64,000 bases of DNA from Mucilaginibacter sp. UR6-11 (GTDB taxonomy: Bacteria; Bacteroidota; Bacteroidia; Sphingobacteriales; Sphingobacteriaceae). The first letter of the stretch is position 1; each line of letters begins with the position of its first letter. Under the pieces are notes generated by a model. That model was not told where the DNA came from and ran no database searches. It saw only the letters and a list, made by a program, of their open reading frames with translations. The position numbers were made by a program, and so were the translations under genes. Shown here one piece after another: positions 36,046 to 44,351 of the stretch. The stretch is taken from contig NZ_JAJIWO010000011.1 of assembly GCF_020880695.1 (NCBI RefSeq), positions 1 through 64,000 of the forward strand. The letters are read 5' to 3'.

Positions 36046-37788
36046 ATGAATTTTCAAAAAAGCAATTTCCTGCCTTCGTTTTTTAGTTGGGTGATAGTGG
36101 CCGCGGGCTTATTGTCAAATGTTAGCACCTATGCCCAGAAAAGCGTAAAAACCTATTCGGCCGATAAACAGGTTATTGATAAAGGTGATGCGTTATTTCA
36201 GAAAAACTGTGCCGAATGCCACAACTTCAGGCAGCGCGGTATAGGGCCCGGCCTGGCTGGTATAACTGCCGGTGCGACTTATGCCTACCTGAGCAAATTT
36301 ATTATCAATTCGCAGGCCGTCATCAAAAGCGGAAATAAACGGGCAACTGCGTTGTTTGCCGAATATAAAGTATCGATGCCCGCCCATCCACAGTTTACAC
36401 CTGCGGATCTCAATGCACTGCTATCTTTCATCAACACCCATAAAAAAGTAGCTGAGGCAGCGCAGAGCATCGCCAACCTCGGTCAAAAGGTTACCGACCC
36501 CATACCAACCAAAATTGCCAAAGGCGGCCTGATCCTGAAACTGGAAGAATGGGCAACCGCCCCGGCAACATCGGCCAAAAACCCGCTGACGCGAATTAAC
36601 CAGACATTTGTTTTAAAAACAGATAAGGGCAACCGCATGTTTATGCTCGACCTGCGCGGCAAACTGTATGAAGTAAAAAACAAGCAGTTTAACGTAGTAA
36701 TGGATATGGCTAAAGAAAAGCCGAACTTTATTAATGAGCCGGGGCTTGGCACGGGCTGGGGTGCTTTTGCTTTTCACCCCGATTTTTTAAAGAACGGATT
36801 ACTGTATACTACGCATACTGAAAAGAAAAATTCAGCCCCGGCTGATTTTGCCTATGCAGACTCGATACCCGTTGCCTTGCAATGGATAGTGAGTGAGTGG
36901 AAAGTTAAGGACCCCACAGCGGCGGTTTTTGAAGCTGTGCCACGCGAACTTTTACGATTGGATAACCCATCGGTTATGCATGGGATGCAGCAAATAATAT
37001 TTGACCCTACACTTAAGCCGGGCACACCCGGCTACGGATTATTGTATATTGATTTGGGTGACGGGGGCTCGGCAGAGACAGGATACCCGTGGCTTTGCAA
37101 TGGCTCCACCGAGCCGAGAGGTTCAATTCTGCGGATCGACCCGATAGGCAGAAACAGCCGCAACGGCAAATATGGCATACCTGCCGGTAATCCCTGGGCC
37201 AAAACCGGCGACCCTAACATTTTAGGCGAAGTGTACGCTCGCGGCTTCCGTAATCCTAATAAAATTACGTGGGCGCCCGATGGCAAAGTATTGATTGCCG
37301 AAATTGGATTTAATAGTGTAGAGGAAATTAACATCCTTAAACCGGGCTTTAATTATGGCTGGCCGGCTCGCGAAGGCACGTTTCTGCTAAACTTTAACGG
37401 AAAAAAAAGCGGTATCTATAATCTGCCCGCGAATGACGATCCACGATACACCTACCCGGTTGCGGAGTATGATCATGACGAAGGCAACTCTATTTCGGGC
37501 GGATTTGTTTATATGGGTGACATCCCAACTTTAAAAGGCAAATACATTTTTGGCGATATAGTAAAGGGCCGTGTTTTTTATGTAGAGAACAGCGATTTGA
37601 AATTAGGCAGGCAATCCGTTATTAAAGAATTCGACCTGCAGTTTGGCAATCAGAAATCAACCTTCGTTGGTATGGTAAAAAATAAAAAAGCCGATCTTCG
37701 TTTTGGATTGGGTGAGAATGATGTACTTTATATCTGGGCGAAAACCGATGGCAGGATATGGGAGGTGAAAGATTGTGTTCACAACTAG
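36046..37788 (+). CDS. Cytochrome c / PQQ-type sugar dehydrogenase fusion (exported)
   Basis: A 580-residue exported protein with a signal peptide (about residues 1-30, ending STYAQ). A mono-heme cytochrome c domain (about 40-135) carries the heme motif CAECH, in DALFQKNCAECHNFRQRGIGPGLAG, with a likely distal Met in VSMPAHPQFT. It is followed by a beta-propeller of the glucose/sorbosone dehydrogenase family (about 165-575; GWGAFAFHPDFLKNGLLYTTHTEK, YARGFRNPNKITWAPDGKVLIAEIGFNSVEEIN, GGFVYMGD). The family oxidises aldoses with PQQ and passes electrons to cytochrome, here within one chain. No PQQ biosynthesis genes are in the window. The substrate is unknown. Confidence 0.85.
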   Translation: MNFQKSNFLPSFFSWVIVAAGLLSNVSTYAQKSVKTYSADKQVIDKGDALFQKNCAECHNFRQRGIGPGLAGITAGATYAYLSKFIINSQAVIKSGNKRATALFAEYKVSMPAHPQFTPADLNALLSFINTHKKVAEAAQSIANLGQKVTDPIPTKIAKGGLILKLEEWATAPATSAKNPLTRINQTFVLKTDKGNRMFMLDLRGKLYEVKNKQFNVVMDMAKEKPNFINEPGLGTGWGAFAFHPDFLKNGLLYTTHTEKKNSAPADFAYADSIPVALQWIVSEWKVKDPTAAVFEAVPRELLRLDNPSVMHGMQQIIFDPTLKPGTPGYGLLYIDLGDGGSAETGYPWLCNGSTEPRGSILRIDPIGRNSRNGKYGIPAGNPWAKTGDPNILGEVYARGFRNPNKITWAPDGKVLIAEIGFNSVEEINILKPGFNYGWPAREGTFLLNFNGKKSGIYNLPANDDPRYTYPVAEYDHDEGNSISGGFVYMGDIPTLKGKYIFGDIVKGRVFYVENSDLKLGRQSVIKEFDLQFGNQKSTFVGMVKNKKADLRFGLGENDVLYIWAKTDGRIWEVKDCVHN

Positions 37789-37838
37789 CTACACGTCAAT
37801 GAGCGCATACTTTGAGTGATGCCGGTTGATGCCTGGTA

Positions 37839-39122
37839 TTATTGATGTTGTGTGGCCCAAAGCTTTAAACGCCTGATTGCGTCATAAAGCACACCAGCTT
37901 CGCCCCTGAAATTACCTGACCCTTTTGGTTCGCCGGTTTGCACATTATACCACTCATAAAAACCTTTATGGGCGATTACCCGGTTGGTCATTGGCGTTAG
38001 GTCGTTATAAGCCTCATTAACCAGATTGTAATTCAATAAGGCCTCGGTCATACGGCCGCCGAACCATGTCCAGTCGCCGCCATTTTGGTAATTAAACGGT
38101 GCCATATTTGGGTATTGTTCTTTAGGATATGGCGGGTATACGGTGATCCCTATCGTAGCATACTTTTCTTTTGATGCGGCGGCGAGTATTTGCCGGTTAA
38201 TTTCCAGTACCTCCACACGGGTATTAAAACCGGCTAAAATCGCACAAATTGAGCCGCCTGTGTATAAGATCTGGTTTTCATCGAAATCTTTGGTAAAAGG
38301 GCTGCCATCCAGATAAAGATGTGGAAGGTATTTGTTTGTTTGTGGCTGCCATAAATACTTGCGCACATTGATTTTGAGGTTAGCGGCAACGATATTCCAG
38401 TTTTTGCTTGTCTTATAGCTTTTTGGCTTAAAGCTCATGAAATCCTTAATCGCGATGGCAAACATGGCATTATCATAAATATCAATTGCCCACTTGGTTT
38501 TTTGATTGATGGCTACACCCCAACCTGCTTCAGGCTGTACATCGCCCCAATCAATAGTGGTAGCGCCGATAACCAATCCATATTTAGCCGACCAACGGTC
38601 TTTCATGATATAATTTAATGCGTATTCAATCCTCTCGATAACAGATTTGCCACCTATCTCCTCATGGAGGATGGACACATCGCCTGTAACATCAATATAT
38701 TTTTTTACGGCTTGTACCAATGACGATTCCTGGTCGGTTTCGACCGTATTTTTATGAGCCTCCCAACCGGGTAATAAATCAGAGTGCCGGTAGTTATAGC
38801 CAACATTTGCCTTTGTTGTTTCAACAACCCCGTCTACAATATTGCCGTCATCGCCCTGGATCTTAAAAAACATCAGCAACATTTTCTTTACTTCTTCTTT
38901 GGGGTGCGCCTTAAGCGAACCAATAATAAAGGTATTGAAATCGCGTATCCAAACTTCATTATAGGAGTTACCTGCCGAGAACCCTGATAGTAATTTTATA
39001 GCTTTTACCTGTACAGAGTCAAAGTTTTTGTTGGTTAAAATAAGTTGTTGAATCCCTTGGGCATTGCCTTTAAAATTTAGCAGACAAGCAATACAAAAAC
39101 AAAACAGAAAAGGTCTTTTCAT
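37839..39122 (-). CDS. Exported (alpha/alpha)6-barrel glycosidase-like protein
   Basis: A 427-residue protein with a signal peptide (residues 1-21, ending KGNAQ). Features suggest a six-hairpin glycosidase: NSYNEVWIRDFNTFIIGSL with the WIRD acidic motif (about residue 58), DGGVVE-like DGVVETTKANVGYNYRHSDLLPGWEAHKNTVETDQESSLV, TTIDWGDVQPEAGWG, and MAPFNYQNGGDWTWFGGRMTEALL. These resemble glucoamylase/GH63-like and related barrels, but I cannot assign a GH family. Convergent with the cytochrome/sugar dehydrogenase gene. Activity is unproven. Confidence 0.65.
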   Translation of the reverse strand: MKRPFLFCFCIACLLNFKGNAQGIQQLILTNKNFDSVQVKAIKLLSGFSAGNSYNEVWIRDFNTFIIGSLKAHPKEEVKKMLLMFFKIQGDDGNIVDGVVETTKANVGYNYRHSDLLPGWEAHKNTVETDQESSLVQAVKKYIDVTGDVSILHEEIGGKSVIERIEYALNYIMKDRWSAKYGLVIGATTIDWGDVQPEAGWGVAINQKTKWAIDIYDNAMFAIAIKDFMSFKPKSYKTSKNWNIVAANLKINVRKYLWQPQTNKYLPHLYLDGSPFTKDFDENQILYTGGSICAILAGFNTRVEVLEINRQILAAASKEKYATIGITVYPPYPKEQYPNMAPFNYQNGGDWTWFGGRMTEALLNYNLVNEAYNDLTPMTNRVIAHKGFYEWYNVQTGEPKGSGNFRGEAGVLYDAIRRLKLWATQHQ

Positions 39123-39326
39123 AACGATAATCAGAAACTTGGCAGGTTAAATTGGCGAGATTTACGATCACAGGCTTATTTGCCACGATTGATATCCCTG
39201 CACTAAGGTAGAAAAGTTTTGATAAAGAGCCTTATTTTGATAGTTACCCGATAAATCGGTGCTGTAATATAGCAATAACATGAGGAGAGGTTAACACAAC
39301 ATTGTGCTCCGTATTTAACGGAATTT

Positions 39327-39800
39327 CTAAAAATCGCCCGGATTTAAAGTATAGTCATCTTCGCCGACGGTAAAAATGCCTTCCAGGATAAAAAAGCTTT
39401 CTATAACATCGGTACGCAACTCATTGGTCACGTTAAGTTTTGTTACTATTAAAGTTTGTTCAATTTTATCATCATTACGCAAAGTATATGCAGAGAAATC
39501 TTCAAAAGGCTTAGCGGGTATTAAATCTTCAACCGCTTTTAGCCAGGATTGATAGTCTGAATAATTGTTAATTTCCGGCTGAACGAGCGTATTAATTATT
39601 TTTTGTTTAATGCCTCATCAGGAGTAATGGTGTTGGCCAATGCCAGGCGGTCAGGTTTTTTTTACTTCGGGATATATAGCACTCGTAACCAACATTTCTG
39701 TAGATGCATTTTTAATTAGATGATAATAGAAATAGTGCTCCAAAATCAGAGGTTTGTTTAAAGGCACGTAAATTTTATCACTGCAAAAGCTGCAGAAAGA
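39327..39800 (-). pseudogene. Frameshifted remnant of an unidentified coding gene
   Basis: No intact gene exists in the 793-bp gap 39123-39915, but clear coding sequence remains on the minus strand. From the TAG at 39327-39329 back to about 39615 one open frame of some 96 codons, with no start codon, reads ...PEINNYSDYQSWLKAVEDL...ESFFILEGIFTVGEDD...NPGDF. At the six-A run (39599-39604) reading must shift to continue as DRLALANTITPDEALNKK. At the eight-A run (39656-39663) it must shift again to EHYFYYHLIKNASTEMLVTS...YPEVKK. Two homopolymer frameshifts and no start mark it as decayed. The C-terminal part is slightly cupin-like (FILEG...PGDF), but no family is assigned. The upstream limit is approximate. 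Confidence 0.65.
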
Positions 39801-39915
39801 ATAGCATATATATAAATATACCAAATGTTTTGAACTTGAGTGTCATCCCTGTTGCTCTACTATTGTTGCCGAACAATTAAATTATTAGATATATTTAAAC
39901 GATAATTAAATCCGT

Positions 39916-40662
39916 ATGTATTTCATCTTGTCAAAAATCCTTTTGTTTATGTTGTTGCCTGTTTATTGGGTAGTAGCCCTATTGATTATAGCAGCAATCA
40001 GCAAAGATACCAGGACAAAAAAAAGGTTCTTGACAGCCGCACTTATTATGCTTTATTTTTTTTCCACTCCTTTATTTCTTAAAACTATGGAGCGGATCTG
40101 GGATATAAAGGCATATCCCGTTAACAATAATAGAAAGTACAGTTGTGTCATTGTATTAGGAGGATTTTCATCCGGCGGAGGTGCAGACGGGGGCCATTTT
40201 AACAATTCTGCAGACCGGTTTATTCAGGGGGTTAAATTATTACAAACGAACCAGGCATCGCATATATTAATAAGCGGTGGCAATGGACAATTGGTGCCCG
40301 GAGAATTTAAGGAAGCTGCCTGGGTTAAAACACAATTATTGAAATTAAATATTCCCGACAGCTTGATACTGGTTGAAAGCAATTCAAAAAACACCATCGA
40401 GAATGCCCGCTTTTCTAAAGTATTGTTAAAGAAGGTTAAACTGCCGCCGCCCTATCTGTTAGTCACGTCTGCATTTCATATGCGAAGAGCGTCTATGATC
40501 TTCAGAAAAGCAGGCGTGGATATTGTACCTTATCCATGCAATTATTTCCATACGTGGAACGGATTAGGCCTGATGGATTTTCTGCCGGATGCCGGCACCT
40601 TGTCTAACTGGGAGTTTTACACCAAAGAGTTAGTTGGTTATATGGTTAATTATTTGAAATAA
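39916..40662 (+). CDS. YdcF/ElyC-family membrane protein (DUF218)
   Basis: A 248-residue protein with two N-terminal membrane helices (about 5-25 and 35-55) followed by a DUF218 domain. Motifs are CVIVLGGFSSGGGADGG (about residues 76-92), HILISGGNG, ESNSKNTIENARFSK and PPYLLVTSAFHMRRASMIFRKAG. The E. coli relatives SanA and ElyC act in envelope integrity and polymer-lipid metabolism, and the biochemical reaction is not settled. It converges on kup with a 4-bp gap. Confidence 0.9.
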   Translation: MYFILSKILLFMLLPVYWVVALLIIAAISKDTRTKKRFLTAALIMLYFFSTPLFLKTMERIWDIKAYPVNNNRKYSCVIVLGGFSSGGGADGGHFNNSADRFIQGVKLLQTNQASHILISGGNGQLVPGEFKEAAWVKTQLLKLNIPDSLILVESNSKNTIENARFSKVLLKKVKLPPPYLLVTSAFHMRRASMIFRKAGVDIVPYPCNYFHTWNGLGLMDFLPDAGTLSNWEFYTKELVGYMVNYLK

Positions 40663-40666
40663 TAAC

Positions 40667-42673
40667 TTAAGCATGGGCCAATTCAGGGATGGGTTCGCCA
40701 CTAAAGGGGTCGATCCGTTTTAGTTTAAAGCTGGTAACTGGGTTAACTACCAACGGTATTTTTTCGATATGCGTTTCGCTTGTATCTAAACCAAATGTTT
40801 TGGCATCAGACTGAGCGAGTTTTTTAATGCTGAAATAACTGTTTAATATAAAACTCTCCGCCACGCTGAAAACATTATTATAAGACAAGAACTTTTCTAA
40901 TATCACGAACCTGAAATCAGAAACAATTTTAAACTTGTTTAATGATTCGTATTTGCTGATGATGTCCAGCTCTTTACGGCTCAACATATCCTCAATCACT
41001 TTCCGGAAGAGCACATTCACCCGCGGCTGTATCCTGAAACCCAAACGGAAGTCTACCCGGATGATCTTCCCTTTTTCGATCTGGTCAACACTGTATTCCA
41101 TTGTAAAGGGCTCGTCAGTAGTGTCTATATGGATAAACCAATAAGTATCAGCACGCTTGGGGCTGCGACTCATGATCGAGTACAATATTTTTTCTTCAAG
41201 TTGCCTGCCGTTATTGGCTTTGGTTAAATAGATAAGCTGGCCAGCGTATTTAGGGATAGACTGATCTGCGCTTAATGCGTTAAGTAACGGGATATGTTCT
41301 TTAAGATCGACAAAATTTAAGAAGCGGTTATTTATTTTGCGGGCCTTATACCAGATATACATGGTAAATATCAGTCCAACTTCAAATACCAGAAAGAACA
41401 GCCTTTTTAATATTTTAACCGCGTTCACTACAAAGAAGCTAAACTCGACGGTTAAAAACACGCATAGTATTATGGTAACCAACCATACCGGCCAGTGCTT
41501 TACGTAACGCATAAAATAATACATTAAAATGGTGGTCATCAGCATAGCTATAGTGATAGAGAAACCATAAGCGGCTGTCATATGCTCAACCGTGCGGAAA
41601 TACAGGGTAACGGCGATGCATCCAAAACATAAGATCCAGTTTATGCTGGGGATATATATCTGACCGCGAATGTTTGATGGGTATTTGATAGTGATACGCG
41701 GCCAAAAATTCATACTTACTGCCTCGCTAATTAGCGTAAATGAGCCGCTGATCAGCGCCTGGCTGGCAATTATGGTGGCCAATGTTGCCAGTGCCACGCA
41801 CGGTATCATTAATAATTGCGGATAAGGTACAATTTGATAAAAAGGATTTAACAAGCTAAAGTTAGTGTTAGCCGGCTGCATTAATACCCAGGCACCCTGG
41901 CCAAAATAGTTTAACAGCAAGGCGGTTTTAACAAAGATCCAGCTGGCCTGTATATTTTTACGACCGCAATGACCCAGATCAGAGTATAAGGCCTCGGCAC
42001 CGGTTGTACATAAAAATACGGCGCCTAATAACCAAAACCCTTTTGGATGATCCATTAATAAACGCGCACCGTAGTATGGATTAATAGCTTTAAATATTCC
42101 GGGGTTATGTACTATTTGTAGCGAGCCTAAAACGCCGATCATTAAAAACCAAAACAGCATAACCGGGCCAAATGAAGTGCCTACCACTTTGGTGCCAAAC
42201 TGCTGAAAGAAAAAAAGCAGCAATATGATACCGGTAACAATGCCCATTATAAGCCAGCTGCCGGGTATAAACGAAGATGCCAGCGCAGGTACATTGCTTA
42301 ATCCCTCGATTGCTGAAGTTACTGAAACGGGCGGGGTGATAATGCCGTCGGCCAGTAAGGTGCCTGCACCAATTATAGCCGGTATAGCCAGCCATTTACC
42401 GTAGCGGCGCACCAGCGCATATAAAGAAAATATGCCGCCTTCGCCTTTATTGTCAGCTTGCAGGGTTATAAAAATGTATTTAAAGGTAGTTTGCAGCGTA
42501 AGCGTCCAAAATATACAAGACAACGAACCAAGTACCAAAGCCTGGTTTACCTTGCCGCCCTCAATTAAAAGGGTTTGAAAAACATATAAAGGCGAAGTGC
42601 CTATATCGCCAAAAATTATTCCGAGTGTTACTAATAAACCTGCTGCTGAGATTGTTTTTAAATGGGGCGTCAT
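40667..42673 (-). CDS. kup: Potassium uptake protein Kup (TrkD)
   Basis: A 668-residue K+/H+ symporter with about 12 membrane helices (residues 10-440) and a cytoplasmic C-terminal tail, normal for the KUP family. Signatures include GIIFGDIGTSPLYVFQTLL at residues 18-36, GEGGIFSLYALVRRYG, LADGIITPPVSVTSAIEGL, and GTTGAEALYSDLGHCG-like CTTGAEALYSDLGHCGRKNI. A candidate sigma-54 promoter lies 56 bp upstream. An NtrC-type activator gene precedes it on the same strand, mirroring the kdp locus. Confidence 0.97.
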   Translation of the reverse strand: MTPHLKTISAAGLLVTLGIIFGDIGTSPLYVFQTLLIEGGKVNQALVLGSLSCIFWTLTLQTTFKYIFITLQADNKGEGGIFSLYALVRRYGKWLAIPAIIGAGTLLADGIITPPVSVTSAIEGLSNVPALASSFIPGSWLIMGIVTGIILLLFFFQQFGTKVVGTSFGPVMLFWFLMIGVLGSLQIVHNPGIFKAINPYYGARLLMDHPKGFWLLGAVFLCTTGAEALYSDLGHCGRKNIQASWIFVKTALLLNYFGQGAWVLMQPANTNFSLLNPFYQIVPYPQLLMIPCVALATLATIIASQALISGSFTLISEAVSMNFWPRITIKYPSNIRGQIYIPSINWILCFGCIAVTLYFRTVEHMTAAYGFSITIAMLMTTILMYYFMRYVKHWPVWLVTIILCVFLTVEFSFFVVNAVKILKRLFFLVFEVGLIFTMYIWYKARKINNRFLNFVDLKEHIPLLNALSADQSIPKYAGQLIYLTKANNGRQLEEKILYSIMSRSPKRADTYWFIHIDTTDEPFTMEYSVDQIEKGKIIRVDFRLGFRIQPRVNVLFRKVIEDMLSRKELDIISKYESLNKFKIVSDFRFVILEKFLSYNNVFSVAESFILNSYFSIKKLAQSDAKTFGLDTSETHIEKIPLVVNPVTSFKLKRIDPFSGEPIPELAHA

Positions 42674-42728
42674 TATAGTTTAGAGGGGATGATGAATGAT
42701 AGGATTTTAGAAAGCATAAAATCATCAT

Positions 42729-42744
42729 TGCCAAGAAAATGCCA
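42729..42744 (-). promoter_or_regulatory. Candidate sigma-54 (-24/-12) promoter of kup
   Basis: On the minus strand the sequence reads TGGCATTTTCTTGGCA, with GG and GC 10 bases apart. It differs from the kdp element (5017-5033) at only three of 16 positions, all in the spacer. The predicted start is near 42718, leaving a leader of about 45 bases before kup. The recurrence before a second potassium transporter strengthens both calls. Confidence 0.7.
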
Positions 42745-42825
42745 CTTAAGCGTTGTTTTTGTAAACGGTTGAAAAATAACATATTAAATATATATAGCAG
42801 CATTTTTTAATGCGCCAATCATATC

Positions 42826-42849
42826 ATTTTGATAGGGTATTATCAAAAT
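42826..42849. promoter_or_regulatory. Palindromic candidate enhancer site for the kup promoter
   Basis: A perfect 9-bp inverted repeat, ATTTTGATA then 6 bases (GGGTAT) then TATCAAAAT. Its centre is about 100 bp upstream of the kup -24/-12 element, the typical place for an NtrC-family binding site. It shares GATAGGGT and TTATCAA with the element at 6631-6653. Confidence 0.5.
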
Positions 42850-42897
42850 GGGAGTGTGGGTTTGTTATAATGAGATCCTCTCTGGAACCGGACAAGA

Positions 42898-44247
42898 TTA
42901 TTCCAGTCCGTACTCTTTTAATTTGCGGTATAACGTAGCGATGCCAATATTTAACAGCCGGGCGGCTTCTGCACGATTGCCCTGGGTGTGTGCAAGAACA
43001 CGTTGGATATGTTGTTGCTCTATCACTGCCAGATCAAAGGTTGAGGCTTGATTTGCCGTTTTGCCTGAAGTAAATTCGAACTCGTAAGGCAATAACGACA
43101 CGTCTAATTCATTACTATCGCATAATATTACAGCACGCTCAATAACATTTTTGAGTTCACGGATATTACCGGGCCAGTTATAAGCTTCCAGCTTTGCTAA
43201 AAAGCCGGCTGTATAGCCAGTTATATGTTTGTTTACTTTTGTTGCATAGGTTTGTATAAAGCTGGTGGCTAACAGGGATATATCCTTCCTGCGATCGCGC
43301 ATTGGCGGTAAAATAATCTGAAACACAGATAAGCGATAAAACAGATCAGACCTAAAATTTCCCTTTGCCGATTCATCCTGAAGATCGCGGTTGGTGGCAG
43401 CCAATATGCGCACATTTACCTGAGTGGTTTTGGTATCGCCGATCTTAATAAATTGCTGTGATTCTAATACACGCAACAATTTGGCTTGCAGATCATGGTC
43501 AAGCTCGCCTATTTCATCCAAAAATATAGTGCCACCATTAGCTTCTTCAAACAGTCCCTTCTTGTCTTTGATGGCCCCGGTAAATGAGCCGGCTTTATGG
43601 CCAAACAACTCACTCTCTAACAGTTCCCTGCTAAATGCGCTGCAGTTTATAGCCACAAATGGCTTGGCGTTTCGTGGGCTGGCCTGGTGTATTGCTTCTG
43701 CAAAAACCTCTTTGCCGGTACCTGTTTCGCCCAATAGTAAAACCGTTGTATCTGTAGGTGCAACACGCTGAGCCAATTTTATAGCTGCGGTAATACCTGC
43801 CGAGGTGCCTATGATCCGCTCAAAACCAAATTTTAAGTTCAGTTTATTTTCCAGTTCTGAAACCCGCCGCTGCAACAGCGCCTTATCCATAGCCTTGCTA
43901 ACCAGGGGGATTATTTTTTCATTATCATCGCCCTTGGTTATATAATCAAAGGCGCCGTTTTTTATAGCCGTTACGCCATCGTTTATAGTGCCGTAGGCTG
44001 TAAGCACAATGATCTCGACAGCGGGGTGGGCGGCTTTAATCGTGGTAGTAAGTTCAATTCCGTTAGCATCGGGCAATTTTACATCACATATCACTACATC
44101 AATGGTGCCGGTGTCTAAATAGCGCAGACCCTGTTTTGCAGTTGCGGCTTCCAGCAGATCATAGCCTTCTAATTGCAAAATGCGTGCAAGCAGTTGTCTT
44201 AACCTATCCTCGTCGTCAATAATTAAAAGTTTACCCTTTGATGCCAT
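42898..44247 (-). CDS. Sigma-54-dependent response regulator, NtrC family (kup-linked)
   Basis: A 449-residue activator, a paralogue of the kdp-linked regulator with the same length and domain order. The receiver (about 5-120) has DD11-12, phospho-acceptor Asp55 in CDVKLPDANG, and LTAYG. The AAA+ domain (about 140-365) has GETGTGKE, the sigma-54 loop GSFTGA, GTIFLDEIGE and RSDLFYRLSVF. The Fis-type HTH ends the protein (NRAEAARLLNIGIATLYRKLKEYGLE). It lies upstream of kup on the same strand with a candidate sigma-54 promoter and dyad between. No histidine kinase partner is seen. Confidence 0.94.
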   Translation of the reverse strand: MASKGKLLIIDDEDRLRQLLARILQLEGYDLLEAATAKQGLRYLDTGTIDVVICDVKLPDANGIELTTTIKAAHPAVEIIVLTAYGTINDGVTAIKNGAFDYITKGDDNEKIIPLVSKAMDKALLQRRVSELENKLNLKFGFERIIGTSAGITAAIKLAQRVAPTDTTVLLLGETGTGKEVFAEAIHQASPRNAKPFVAINCSAFSRELLESELFGHKAGSFTGAIKDKKGLFEEANGGTIFLDEIGELDHDLQAKLLRVLESQQFIKIGDTKTTQVNVRILAATNRDLQDESAKGNFRSDLFYRLSVFQIILPPMRDRRKDISLLATSFIQTYATKVNKHITGYTAGFLAKLEAYNWPGNIRELKNVIERAVILCDSNELDVSLLPYEFEFTSGKTANQASTFDLAVIEQQHIQRVLAHTQGNRAEAARLLNIGIATLYRKLKEYGLE

Positions 44248-44295
44248 ACTTGCGTGTTACAAATCTGCCTAATTTAATTGTTATTATAAAACAAC

Positions 44296-44330
44296 AAAGC
44301 CCCGTTAATGAAATGCATCAACGGGGCTTT
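44296..44330 (-). terminator. Strong intrinsic terminator after the DUF1080 gene
   Basis: A perfect 11-bp inverted repeat, AAAGCCCCGTT (44296-44306) and AACGGGGCTTT (44320-44330), around a 13-base loop. It lies 22 bp after the stop of the 44352-45110 gene and would insulate the regulator gene downstream. Confidence 0.85.
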
Positions 44331-44351
44331 ATAATTGAAGCTAAAAGTTAA

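Noticed and set aside
42797..42816. A GCATT...AATGC hairpin after regulator 2 as a terminator
   Set aside because: The stem is only 5 bp with no T-tract following on the minus strand.
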